A stretch of 62,148 nucleotides of DNA from JALCLA01 sp965653565 (GTDB lineage: Bacteria > Pseudomonadota > Gammaproteobacteria > Xanthomonadales > Xanthomonadaceae), in assembly GCA_965653565.1 (NCBI GenBank), contig CBFHAI010000027.1:1-62148 (forward strand). The letters run 5' to 3'. Made by a program: the position numbers and the translations under genes. Under the pieces are notes generated by a model that worked only from the letters and a program-made list of their open reading frames with translations, was not told the DNA's origin and did no database searches. Positions 1 to 14,010 of this stretch are shown here, one piece after another; position 1 is the stretch's first letter, and each line of letters opens with the position of its first letter.

Positions 1-1
1 G

Positions 2-235
2 GTCCGCCAGGTGCCCGTCACCACCTGTCGCATGGTCGAAGAAGAACGCGTCGAGCCGTACCAAGTTCGCGTTTGCAAATGGGTATGCGAGAAGCAAACC
101 GTCCAAGTACCGCGCGTTGTGACCAAGCAAGTGCCCGTGACGTTCACCTACCGTGTGCCGCGCGTCGTCACAATGAAGGGATTGGACTCAACGCCCGCGC
201 CGGCGTACGATGCTCGTACTTTCAGAAATTACTGA
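2..235 (+). CDS. C-terminal part of a Cys/Val-rich repeat protein, 5' truncated by the window edge
   Basis: The frame is open from base 2, so the gene starts outside the window; about 77 residues are visible. The first ~58 residues are repeats with the pattern V-P-V-T-x-C-R-M-V and V-x-V-C-K-W-V-C-E, followed by V-P-R-V-V-T-K-Q-V-P-V. I associate this kind of repeat with planctomycete (Pirellula/Gemmata-like) proteins, not with Xanthomonadales. After about residue 58 the pattern stops and an unrelated tail of ~20 residues runs to the stop at 235. GC is clearly lower here than in the rest of the window. Function is unknown. Either a real gene remnant or an assembly join near bases 170-180 would explain the abrupt change. 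Confidence 0.4.
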   Translation, partial: VRQVPVTTCRMVEEERVEPYQVRVCKWVCEKQTVQVPRVVTKQVPVTFTYRVPRVVTMKGLDSTPAPAYDARTFRNY

Positions 236-237
236 AA
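220..237. promoter_or_regulatory. Inverted repeat just upstream of the GbsR-type regulator
   Basis: TTTCAG and CTGAAA form 6-bp arms around AAATTA, in an AT-rich leader ending 7 bp before the gbsR-like start at 245. GAAATTAC also occurs twice in tandem here. The position would suit an autoregulatory operator or part of the promoter, but the arms are short and nothing else supports binding. Confidence 0.3.
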
Positions 238-244
238 TTACAGC

Positions 245-808
245 ATGAACCTCGCCCCGCTCACCCAATCCTTCGTCCTCCACTTCGGCGAGATGGGCAG
301 CCGCTGGGGCATCAATCGCACCGTCGGGCAGATCTACGCCTTGCTGTTCGTCGCCGATCGGCCACTCAACGCCGACGAAATCGTCGAGAAACTGGGCGTA
401 TCGCGCTCGAACGTCAGCATGGGCCTGAAGGAACTGCAGGCGTGGCGCCTGGTGCGCCTGAGCCATCTGCCGGGCGATCGCCGCGACTATTTCGCCGCGC
501 CCGAGGACGTCTGGACCATCTTTCAGATCCTGGCCGAAGAGCGGCAGCGCCGCGAAGTCGAACCGACTTTGTCGCTGCTGCGCGTCGCATTGCTCGAGTC
601 GCCCGACTCGGCCGAAGAGCGCCACGCCCAGCAGCGCATGCGCGAAATGTACGAGCTGATGGAACGCATGACCGACTGGTTCGCCGAGGTGCGCAAGCTG
701 TCGCCGGCCACGCTGATGAACCTGATGTCGCTCGGCGGCAAGGTGCAGAAATTGCTGGAGATGAAGGACAAGCTGAAGATCATGGCCGGCGGCAAGGACG
801 CGGGCTGA
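245..808 (+). CDS. GbsR/MarR-family transcriptional regulator
   Basis: 187 residues with a winged helix-turn-helix in the first half: residues ~44-75 read as a recognition unit (LNADEIVEKLGVSRSNVSM, then KELQAW), followed by a wing with GDRRDYF. The rest is a helical dimerisation region. This layout matches the GbsR branch of the MarR superfamily, which are cytoplasmic dimeric DNA-binding proteins. The gene lies 26 bp upstream of cydA on the same strand, so control of the quinol oxidase operon is the natural inference. No clear ribosome binding site precedes the ATG; the start was chosen because the protein then begins at the usual N-terminal helix. The effector is not known. Confidence 0.85.
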   Translation: MNLAPLTQSFVLHFGEMGSRWGINRTVGQIYALLFVADRPLNADEIVEKLGVSRSNVSMGLKELQAWRLVRLSHLPGDRRDYFAAPEDVWTIFQILAEERQRREVEPTLSLLRVALLESPDSAEERHAQQRMREMYELMERMTDWFAEVRKLSPATLMNLMSLGGKVQKLLEMKDKLKIMAGGKDAG

Positions 809-834
809 GACAAGACGCTAGCTGAGGAGACCCC

Positions 835-2171
<1,337 letters not shown>

Positions 2172-2175
<4 letters not shown>

Positions 2176-3170
2176 ACGCCAGCGAGTGGCTGCCGCTGTT
2201 CTTCCTCGGCGCGATGGCGCTGGCGATGGGCCTGTACGTCGTGCTCGATGGTTACGACCTCGGCGTCGGCATCCTGCTGCGCCATGCCGAGCCCGACGAG
2301 CGTGATCGCATGATCGCCAGCATCGGGCCGTTCTGGGATGCGAACGAAACCTGGCTCGTGCTCGGCGTCGGCATCCTGTTGATCGCGTTTCCCGCCGCGC
2401 ACGGCGTGATACTCGGTGCGTTGTATTTGCCCGTCGCCTTCATGCTCACCGGGCTGATACTGCGTGGCGTGGCTTTCGATTTCCGCGTCAAGGCGCGCGA
2501 CGAACATCGGCGCTGGTGGGATCGCGCCTTCTGCGGCGGATCGCTGTTGGCGTCGCTGTCGCAGGGCTTCATGCTCGGCCACTACATCACCGGCTTCCGC
2601 CACGATGCGTTCGGCTACGGTTTTGCCGCGCTGATCGCGCTATGCCTCGGCGCGGGTTACGCCTTGCTCGGCGCCAGCTGGGTCATCATGAAAACCAGCG
2701 GCCCGCTGCGCCGCAAGGCAATCGGCTGGGCGCATCGCAGCCTGTGGCTGACGGGCCTTGGCATCGTCGCGGTGTCGCTCGCCACGCCGATCGTCAGCGC
2801 ACGTATCTTCGAGAAATGGCTGGCGTGGCCGCAGCTGCTGTGGGTGGCGCCGATTCCGATCGCGAGCGCGATCGTTTTCTTCGTCACGCAACGAATTCTT
2901 TCGACGCTCGAACACGGCGAATGGCGTGCGAGCTGGAAACCGTTCCTCGGCGCGGTGTCGCTGTTCGTGCTCGCGTTCGCCGGGTTGGCCTACAGCCTGT
3001 ACCCGTATTTGCTGGTCGACCGCATGACGGCCTTCGAGGCCGCCAGCGCCACCGATTCGCTGTGGATGATCTTCATCGGGACCGCGATCACCCTGCCGGC
3101 GATACTCGGCTACACCGCGTATTCGTATCGGGTGTTCTGGGGCAAGGCGGAAGAGTTGCGGTACGACTGA
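2172..3170 (+). CDS. cydB: Cytochrome bd-type quinol oxidase subunit II
   Basis: 332 residues of largely transmembrane sequence with the family N-terminus (LGAMALAMGLYVVLDGYDLGVG) and the conserved WDANETWLV stretch. It partners CydA in the inner-membrane oxidase, and together they make a complete terminal oxidase for low-oxygen or cyanide-tolerant respiration. The ATG overlaps the cydA stop (ATGA), so translation is probably coupled. The reading frame remains open far upstream inside cydA, but residues before this methionine are out-of-frame cydA sequence and are not part of the protein. No terminator is obvious downstream, and the next gene is convergent, ending 21 bp away. Confidence 0.96.
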
Positions 3171-3191
3171 ATTGCCTTCGAACTGTGCGGT

Positions 3192-3434
3192 TCAATGCAG
3201 TGTGACCGGCGGTTCACGCTGGCTCGCGTAGGGCGGATCGTTCTGCGAAATGTAGGTGCTCAGCCCTTCGCCCTGATGGGCGAGGTCGCGCATTTGCTCG
3301 ACCGCCTCTTCGCCGGCAGATTTCCTCGTGTATCGATAAATCATGCGATTGGTGAACTGTACGTCGATCCAGTCCCTGCCTTCGTCGTAAGCGACGACGC
3401 CGGAGTCGTTGCGTCCGTTGCCGTAAGGTTTCAT
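3192..3434 (-). CDS. Small KTSC-like hypothetical protein
   Basis: 80 residues. The core (VVAYDEGRDWIDVQF, then YRYTRKSAGEEAVEQM and GEGLSTYIS) resembles the small KTSC-type fold: a beta strand pair with an aromatic Y-x-Y pattern, then a helix. A GGGAGGA ribosome binding site sits about 8 bp before the ATG, supporting a real gene. Such proteins are widespread and uncharacterised; some KTSC domains accompany nucleic-acid enzymes, but nothing here shows a function. It converges with cydB and is not obviously part of the fdhD unit, which ends in another direction of reading 135 bp away. Confidence 0.7.
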   Translation of the reverse strand: MKPYGNGRNDSGVVAYDEGRDWIDVQFTNRMIYRYTRKSAGEEAVEQMRDLAHQGEGLSTYISQNDPPYASQREPPVTLH

Positions 3435-3568
3435 GGGTCGTCCTCCCTGCCATCCATGGGACGAGAATAATCAACACGGCGGGGACCAGCGCTTCTGACT
3501 GGTTCGCCATTATCTTTCGCTTCACAAATTTCGCCGCGGCCAAAACGCGCGATTCTGCAACGGCCGGA

Positions 3569-4645
3569 TCAGTCCGGCTGGACGCGATCCCGACGCGAGT
3601 AAATCGTCATCCGATCGCCGCGCACGAAGGCCGCAAGCGTCACGCCGGCCTCTTCGGCAAGGCGCGCCGCGTAGGCTGTCGGCGCGGAGACGGCGGCGAG
3701 AATCGGTACATTCGCGGCTGCCGCCTTGTGCACGAGTTCATAAGAAGCCCGTGACGTCACCAGCAATGCACGCGCCTCGCGATTGGAACGGGCCAGCGCT
3801 CCGATGACTTTATCGAGCGCGTTGTGGCGGCCGACGTCCTCGCGCACCAGCAGCGGGTCGCCGTCATCCGCCGCTGCGACACCCGAATCGAGGCTCGAGC
3901 GCACAATGGCCGCCGCGGCATGCAGCGCGCCGCAGCTTTCGTTGAGCGGCTGCGAGCGGGCGAGCCGCTCGAACGCTGCCGCCAATTCCGAACGCTTCAC
4001 TATCGCGTCCGCCTCGACGTGTCGCACCGGGCGCACCGCCGTTTCGAGCGCCTCGGCACCGCACAGCCCACAACCGGTGCGTCCGACCAGGCTGCGCCGC
4101 CGGGTTTCGAGCGCTTCGAAACGCGTACCCGGAATCATCAGGTGGATCGCCATCCCGCGATCCCGCTGCAACATCTCGACGATCTGCAACTCGCCGGCAT
4201 CGTCGACGATCCCTTCGCTGAGCGAAAACCCGACCGCGAAATCCTCCAGATCGGCCGGCGTCGCCATCATCACCCCATGCGGCACGCCGTTGTAGATCAG
4301 CGCCACCGGCACTTCCTCGGCCAGCGTCTCGGTGACGGCCTCGCTGCCTGCTTCGCTCAATCGCAGCGCATCGCGATCGCGCAGCGGTACGAAGGCCGAG
4401 CTACGCGCGGCGCGCGCCTTCGCGGTGAGCCAAAGCGTGTCGAGATTGTTCGCCGACTCGACGCGGATCAGATCGAGCCCGCCGAGCGACGACTCCGGCC
4501 CCAGCGCCACCAGCAACCGCTGCAACTCGCTGCGCGACAGTCCCAGACGTTTGCACGCGCGCGCGGTCGACAAGCCTTCTTCGGCAGCGACCAATTCAAG
4601 CAGGTGGGCGAGCGCGTCGGACAAATCACAAGCCTCGCAATTCAA
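3569..4645 (-). CDS. fdhD: FdhD sulfurtransferase with an N-terminal helix-turn-helix-like extension
   Basis: FdhD moves sulfur from a cysteine desulfurase to the molybdenum cofactor of formate dehydrogenase-type enzymes in the cytoplasm. The C-terminal ~270 residues match the family: EEVPVALIYNGVPHGVMMATP, the catalytic Cys192-x-x-Cys195 in GRTGCGLCGAE, REDVGRHNALDKVIG and TSRASYELVHKAA. The protein is 358 residues, about 85 more than usual. The extra N-terminus begins with a C-x-x-C (CEAC) and contains STARACKRLGLSRSELQRLL, which reads like a helix-turn-helix. It lies 95 bp downstream of the YdeP-like oxidoreductase on the same strand, its likely client. Whether the extension binds DNA is unknown; an alternative internal start would remove it, but codon usage is uniform through it. 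Confidence 0.93.
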   Translation of the reverse strand: MNCEACDLSDALAHLLELVAAEEGLSTARACKRLGLSRSELQRLLVALGPESSLGGLDLIRVESANNLDTLWLTAKARAARSSAFVPLRDRDALRLSEAGSEAVTETLAEEVPVALIYNGVPHGVMMATPADLEDFAVGFSLSEGIVDDAGELQIVEMLQRDRGMAIHLMIPGTRFEALETRRRSLVGRTGCGLCGAEALETAVRPVRHVEADAIVKRSELAAAFERLARSQPLNESCGALHAAAAIVRSSLDSGVAAADDGDPLLVREDVGRHNALDKVIGALARSNREARALLVTSRASYELVHKAAAANVPILAAVSAPTAYAARLAEEAGVTLAAFVRGDRMTIYSRRDRVQPD

Positions 4646-4684
4646 GGACCAACAGGACGGCCAAGCGCACGTACTCCGCCCTTC

Positions 4685-4705
4685 ATCCCGATTCCCGATT
4701 CCCCG
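4685..4705. repeat. CGGGAAT tandem repeat (copy 1)
   Basis: Between the YdeP-like gene and fdhD the plus strand reads as repeats of ATTCCCG (CGGGAAT on the minus strand), about 2.7 units. The same repeat occurs again at 35506-35526, also between genes. Short arrays of this heptamer are common between genes in Xanthomonadales; the function is unknown. Confidence 0.6.
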
Positions 4706-4740
4706 CTGCGCGCCTCACGCGCAACAACGGCACATACCGC

Positions 4741-6993
4741 TCACGCAGCACGCCGCCGCAACCGCACCGGAATCGACTTCGATGCCGGCGTGCGGGCGCG
4801 CTCCGCATGATGATCGAGCGGCACCAGCGCATTGGTTTCGGGAAAATAGCTGGCCAGGCAGCCGGCCGGTATCGCGTACTCGACCAGCAAAAAATCGTGC
4901 GCTTCGCGCTCGCCATCGTTCCACACCGAGACGATATCGACACGCTCGCCGGCGCGCAGCCCGAGACGTTCCAGATCGGTGCGGCAGATGAACAACGGCC
5001 GCCGTTCGCCGTCGACGCCGCGATAGCGATCGTCGAGGCCGTAGACCGTCGTGTTGTACTGGTCGTGGCTGCGCACCGTCATCAACTGCATCAACGATGC
5101 TTCGGACGGCAGGGTTGGCTGCGCAGGCGCAGCGGCCAGCGCATGCGCGAAGAACCGCGCGCGGCCGGTCGCCGTGCGCCACTCCCGCTGCCGCGCGCTG
5201 TTGCGAAGATGGAAACCGCCGGGCACGCGGACGCGTTCGTTGAACCCTTCGAAACCTTCGACGACCTGCGCGATCAGCTCGCGGATGCGGTCGTAGTGCG
5301 CGATCAGATCGAGCCACGGCACGCGCGAGTGGGGCAGCGTCGCGTGCGCCAGTCGCGCGACGATCGCCGGTTCCGACAACAGGTCCGGCGATGCGGGCGC
5401 ATTCATGCCGGTGCTGATGTGCACCATGCTCATAGAATCCTCGACGCTCACGCCCTGCGGCCCGTCGGCCTGCACATCGATTTCGGTACGGCCCAGGCAC
5501 GGCAGGATCAGTGCTGCGCGGCCATGCACCAGATGCGAGCGATTGAGCTTGGTCGATACCTGCGCGGTGAGCGCGCAGCGGCGCAAGGCCTCGCGAGTTC
5601 GTCCCGTGTCGGGCGTGGCCGCCGCGAAATTGCCGCCGAGTGCGAAGAACACATCGATCTCGCCGCGTTCCATCGCGGTGATCGCGCCCACCACGTCGTG
5701 GCCTTCGGCACGTGGCGGTTCGAAGCCGAAGACCTCGCGTAGCCGATCGAGAAAGGCCGCGGACGGTTTCTCATAGATGCCCATCGTGCGGTCGCCCTGC
5801 ACGTTGGAATGGCCGCGCACCGGGCAGGGGCCGGCGCCGGGCCGGCCGATGTTTCCGCGCAGCAGCAACAGGTTCATCAGCATCTGGATCGTCGCCACCG
5901 AACGCGCGTGCTGCGTGATGCCCATGCCCCAGCAGAAAATGGTCGCATCGCTCTCGCAGTAAACGCGCGCGGCCTCCTCGATCTGCGCACGCGACAAGCC
6001 CGATTCGCTTTCGATGCTTGCCCAATCGGTTGCCGCCACCGACTCGCGCAGCGACTCGACGTCGCTGGTGTGCGCAGCGATGAACTCGCGATCCTCCGCG
6101 CCCCAATCGAACACGCACTTGATCAACCCCGTCAGCAGCGCGAGGTCGCCGCCGATGCGCGGCGTGTAGTAGTGCGACGCGATCGCCGTGCTGCCGCCGG
6201 TGAGCATCTCGCGAGCATTCTGCGGATTGGCGAATCGTTCGAGCCCGCGCTCGCGCAGCGGGTTCACCGCGACGATGCGGCAGCCGCGCTTCGACGCCGC
6301 GCGCAGCTCACCGAGCATGCGCGGGTGATTGGTGCCGGGATTCTGGCCGAAAATGAAGATCGCCTCGGCGCGCTCGAAGTCCTCCAGCGTCACCGTGCCC
6401 TTGCCGACGCCGATCTGTTCGATCATCGCCACGCCGGACGGCTCGTGGCACATGTTCGAGCAATCCGGCAGGTTGTTGGTGCCCAGTTCGCGCACGAACA
6501 ACTGATACAGGAAGGCAGCTTCGTTCGAGGCTCGGCCCGAGGTGTAGAACAGGGCGCGGTGCGGCGAGGCCATCGCATTCAGATGCTTCGCGACGACTGC
6601 GAACGCGTCGTCCCACGCGATCGGCACGTACTTGTCGCTGCCGCCGTCGTAGACCAGCGGCTCGGTGAGGCGGCCCTGCGCTTCGAGCCAGCGATCGTCC
6701 TGCTGTGCCAGCCAGCTCACCGTGTGTTCGGCGAAGAATTCACGCCCGATGCGATGCCGGGTGGCTTCGGCCGCGACGGCCTTCACGCCGTTCTCGCAGA
6801 ATTCGAACGTGGAATGATGATTGCGATCGGGCCAGGCGCAGCCGGGGCAATCGAAACCCTGCGGCTGGTTGGCGCGCAGCATGGTGCGCGAGCCTTTGCC
6901 GACGATGCCCTGCTCGCGCACGTGCTTGAGGGAACTGAGCAGCGAGTCCCAGCCGCCGGCCGGTTTATCGTAATGGGTGATGCGCTTGGACAA
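4741..6993 (-). CDS. FdhF/YdeP-family molybdopterin oxidoreductase
   Basis: 750 residues. An N-terminal iron-sulfur segment shows Cys49-x-x-Cys52 (DCPGCAWPD) and Cys66 (FEFCENGVK). It is followed by the molybdopterin oxidoreductase domain (ALFYTSGRASNEAAFLYQLF, SNMCHEPSGVAM, IFIFGQNPGTNHPRML, PVRGHSNVQGDRTMG) and a C-terminal dinucleotide-binding domain (VRSHDQYNTTVYGLDDRYRG). This is the YdeP branch of formate-dehydrogenase-like enzymes, cytoplasmic with no signal peptide. E. coli YdeP is linked to acid resistance, but its substrate is unknown, so I assign none here. The start is TTG at 6993, chosen because the family N-terminus (ITHYDKPAGGW) follows at once. fdhD downstream would sulfurate its cofactor. 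Confidence 0.9.
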   Translation of the reverse strand: MSKRITHYDKPAGGWDSLLSSLKHVREQGIVGKGSRTMLRANQPQGFDCPGCAWPDRNHHSTFEFCENGVKAVAAEATRHRIGREFFAEHTVSWLAQQDDRWLEAQGRLTEPLVYDGGSDKYVPIAWDDAFAVVAKHLNAMASPHRALFYTSGRASNEAAFLYQLFVRELGTNNLPDCSNMCHEPSGVAMIEQIGVGKGTVTLEDFERAEAIFIFGQNPGTNHPRMLGELRAASKRGCRIVAVNPLRERGLERFANPQNAREMLTGGSTAIASHYYTPRIGGDLALLTGLIKCVFDWGAEDREFIAAHTSDVESLRESVAATDWASIESESGLSRAQIEEAARVYCESDATIFCWGMGITQHARSVATIQMLMNLLLLRGNIGRPGAGPCPVRGHSNVQGDRTMGIYEKPSAAFLDRLREVFGFEPPRAEGHDVVGAITAMERGEIDVFFALGGNFAAATPDTGRTREALRRCALTAQVSTKLNRSHLVHGRAALILPCLGRTEIDVQADGPQGVSVEDSMSMVHISTGMNAPASPDLLSEPAIVARLAHATLPHSRVPWLDLIAHYDRIRELIAQVVEGFEGFNERVRVPGGFHLRNSARQREWRTATGRARFFAHALAAAPAQPTLPSEASLMQLMTVRSHDQYNTTVYGLDDRYRGVDGERRPLFICRTDLERLGLRAGERVDIVSVWNDGEREAHDFLLVEYAIPAGCLASYFPETNALVPLDHHAERARTPASKSIPVRLRRRAA

Positions 6994-7091
6994 GGCGGTC
7001 CGCTTCCGTTGCGAGGGGCGCTGAGGTCCACAAGCCTACTCCGCGCGCGCCGTGTCGCAACCCGCGCGACCGGCTCAGGCATCATTCGCCG

Positions 7092-10000
7092 ATGACCGCC
7101 GCTCCCGACTTCCGCCTTTATCACGGTAACGATCTGGCCGTGCTCGCGGGCGTGCTGGCCGCGCAATTGGCGGCGTCGGCGCCGGGGGCGTCGCTGCTCG
7201 AGCCCGATACGATCCTGATCCCGCAGCCGGCGATGAAACGCTGGCTGCAGAACGCGCTGGCCGAAGCGCACGGCGTGGCAGCGAATCTGCGCTTCCTGAC
7301 GCCGGGCGAGTTCGTGCGCGACACGCTGGCCGCCAATCTCGACGGCGCCGACGATGCCGCACTCGCCGATGCCGCGCATCTGCGCTGGCGGCTGTGGGAG
7401 CAATTGGCCGATCCGGCGCTGTTGCGCGACGCGAAATTCGCGCCGTTGCGTCCGCTGCTGGCCGACGCCGACCGCGAACGCGCGGCCTGGGCGCTGGCCG
7501 GCGAACTGGCGGCGGCGTTCGAGAAGTATCAGGCCTGGCGGCGCGATTGGCTGCGCGGCTGGGACCGCGGCGGCGGCGCGCAGGACTGGCAGGCCGAGTT
7601 GTGGCGGCGCGCGACGCGCGGCCGGGCGCACCGCGGCGCGCGTCTCGAGGCGTATTTGTCGCGCTACGGCGTCGAGGCCGAAGACATTCCGCGCAACCTT
7701 CCGCCGCGCCTGTTCGCCTTCGCCTGCCAGAACGTCTCGCCGGACGTGCTGCGCGTGATCGCCAGCGCGGCGCGCAGCGGGCCGCTGCATTTCTTCTTCG
7801 TCTCGCCGGTGGAATCTTGGTGGGGCGATCTGCGCACCGCGCGCGAGCGGCTGCGCGACGACGTCGAAACCACCTTCGAACCTGACGACGAAAACCCGTT
7901 GCTGCGCGCGAACGGCGCGGCCGGACGCGATTTCGTGCGCCTGCTGTTCTCGTACGACGTGGTGCATCCGACCATCGATCTGCCGATCTACGCGCCGCCC
8001 GATCCGCACCTGCGCACCGGTTTGCTGCATCGCCTGCAACGCGACTTGCTCGCGCGCCGCGCCAACTCGGTGGCGATCGATGAGCGGCCTGTTCTCGATG
8101 CCGCGCACCATGACGATGCATCGCTGCAAGTGCATGCCTGCGCCACGCGCCTGCGCGAAGTGCAGGTGCTGCACGATCGCCTGCGCGATTTGCTCGAAGC
8201 CGCACCGCGCGACGGCATCGCGCCCTTGCAGCCGCGCGACATCGCCGTCCTGACACCGGACATCGATCTCTACGCGCCCGCCATCCATGCGGTTTTCGGC
8301 GCGCGCAGCGGCGACCGATTCCATCTGCCGTACGCGGTCGGCGACACCAACGCGAGCGCCGCGTTGCCGCTGGCGTCGGCCTTTCTGCGGCTGCTCGATT
8401 TGCCGCAGTCGCGCTTCGGTGCGAACGAAGTGATGGAACTGATCGGCCTGCCGGCCGTGGCGCAGCGCCTCGGCCTGGAAAGCGCCGACCACGAGAAAAT
8501 CCGCGGCTGGCTGTTGCAGGCCAGTGCGCGCTGGGGTCTTGATGCGGCGCATCGCGTGGCGCTCGGCGCGCCGGAAGAATCGGCCTACAGCTGGGCCTGG
8601 GCGCTCGATCGGCTGCTGCTCGGTCACGCCAGCGGGGCCGCGGCCGATATTGCCGGCGTCGCGCCGTTCCCCGAACTCGAAGGCAGCGATCTGTTGCTGC
8701 TCGATGCGTTGCTGCAGACGCTGCGAACGCTGGCGCGGCTCCGCCGCGATCTGTCGGAACCGCGTCCGGCCCTGCAATGGCACGCGCGGCTGTCGCGCGC
8801 GCTGGACGATCTGTTTCCGGCGCTGCCCGACGACCCGGGCGATCGGCGCGCACTCGACCTGTTGCGCGCGCAGCTCAAGGCCTTCGTCGACGAAGTGCAA
8901 TGCGCCGATATCGAACGGCCGATCGCGCCCGATGTGCTGCGCGCATGGTTCGGCGCCGCGCTCGCCGACAGCGATGCGCGCCAGCCGTTTCTCACCGGCG
9001 GCATCACCTTCGCGCGCATGGTGCCGATGCGGTTGATCCCGTTCCGCGTGATCTGCGTGCTCGGCATGAACGACGGCGAATTTCCGCGGCGCGACATCGT
9101 CGGTGGCCTGAATCGGCTGGCCGAAACGCTCGGCACGCCGGCGCGCCGCGTCGGCGACCGCTCGCTGCGCGATGATGATCGCAGCCTGTTCCTGCAACTT
9201 TTCGCGGCGGCCACCGACGTGTTCTATCTAAGTTATCTCGGTGTCGACCCGCGCAGTGGCGAAACCTTGCCGCCTGCCGTCGTCGTATCCGAATTGCTGG
9301 ACGTCGCGGCCGACAACTTCGCGAACCCCGGGCAGGCCCGTGCCGGGTTGACGATCAGGCATCCGCTGCAGCCGTTCGCGCCGCAGGCTTTCGGCGTCGG
9401 CGATGCGCGCCGCTTCAGTTATCGCGAAGAATGGCGTGTGGAGCCGACCGCCGACGCGCAGAAACCGGCCGTATTCGCTCCACTTCTCGCGCCACGGCCG
9501 CGCGACGAAACGATGGCTTTCGAACTGCCGTTCGAAACGCTGCGGCGCGACCTCGCGAATCCGTCGCGTGCCTTCCTGCGCCATCGGCTTGGCATCCAAC
9601 TCGACGCCGCGGCCGCGCAGTTGCCCGACAACGAGCCGTTCGGACGCGACGATTCGCTGCGCCTGCACGGCCTCAAGCAACGCCTTTTCGACGAACTGGC
9701 CGCGCAGGCCGAAGCACCGGCCGCCGAGACGCTGCGGCGAAGGTTGCTGGCCGAGGGCTGGCTCGCACCCGGCGCGGCGGGCGAGCTGGAAATCGCGCAG
9801 TGGCGGGGCGCGTTGATCGCCGCATCGCGCACCTGGCGCGAATGGGCCGATGGGCCGCCGCGCGCGCTTTCGTTCGCGTTGCCACTCGATGGCGTGCGCC
9901 TGATCGGTGCGCTGACCTCGGTGTACGAAAGCGGCTTGCTGCAGTTCCGCGCTGGCAAGGCGCATGGAAGAACGCGGCTGGATCTGGCGCTCGAATGGCT

Positions 10001-10377
10001 GGTCTGGTCGGCGCTCGGCGAGCGGCGGCCGGTGCATCGGCTGGTGCTCGAAACCGGTGCCGCGATTCGTCCGCCGTTGGACGCGGCACTCGCCCAGACG
10101 GCCTTGCGCAATCTGATCGAATTGCACGCGATGACGCGCGAGCAGGCCATCCCGCTGATGCCGAAAACCGCATGGGCCTACGTCGAAGCCTTGCAACGCT
10201 CCGGTGATGATGGAGCGGCGATGGCTGTCGCGGAGCGCTGCTGGAACGACGTGGGCGGCGACGGCAGCGATCGCTGGACGCGCCTGGCGTTGCGCGGCGT
10301 CAGTCCGTTCGATGACGGCGGCCATCGCTTCCGCGCATTGGCGCTGCGTCTGTTCGAAACGCTGGGAGAGGCCGCGC

Positions 10378-10385
<8 letters not shown>
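7092..10385 (+). CDS. recC: Exodeoxyribonuclease V subunit gamma (RecC)
   Basis: 1097 residues, the usual RecC length. The N-terminus (FRLYHGNDLAVLAGVLA, then ILIPQPAMKRWLQ) and the central segments (RVICVLGMNDGEFPRRD, FYLSYLGVDPRSGE) are typical of RecC. RecC holds the RecBCD complex together, splits the duplex and reads Chi through a helicase-like fold without ATPase motifs. It is the first gene of a recC-recB-recD unit on the plus strand, so the order is simpler than in E. coli, where ptr separates recC and recB. The gene is divergent from the YdeP-like gene across 98 bp that should hold its promoter. It overlaps recB by 8 bp. Confidence 0.96.

Positions 10386-14006
<3,621 letters not shown>

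Positions 14007-14010
<4 letters not shown>

Noticed and set aside
6783..9197. Minus-strand open frame of 804 codons across recC and the YdeP-like gene
   Set aside because: Shadow of recC; Gln/Arg-rich without family motifs, while recC matches its family throughout.
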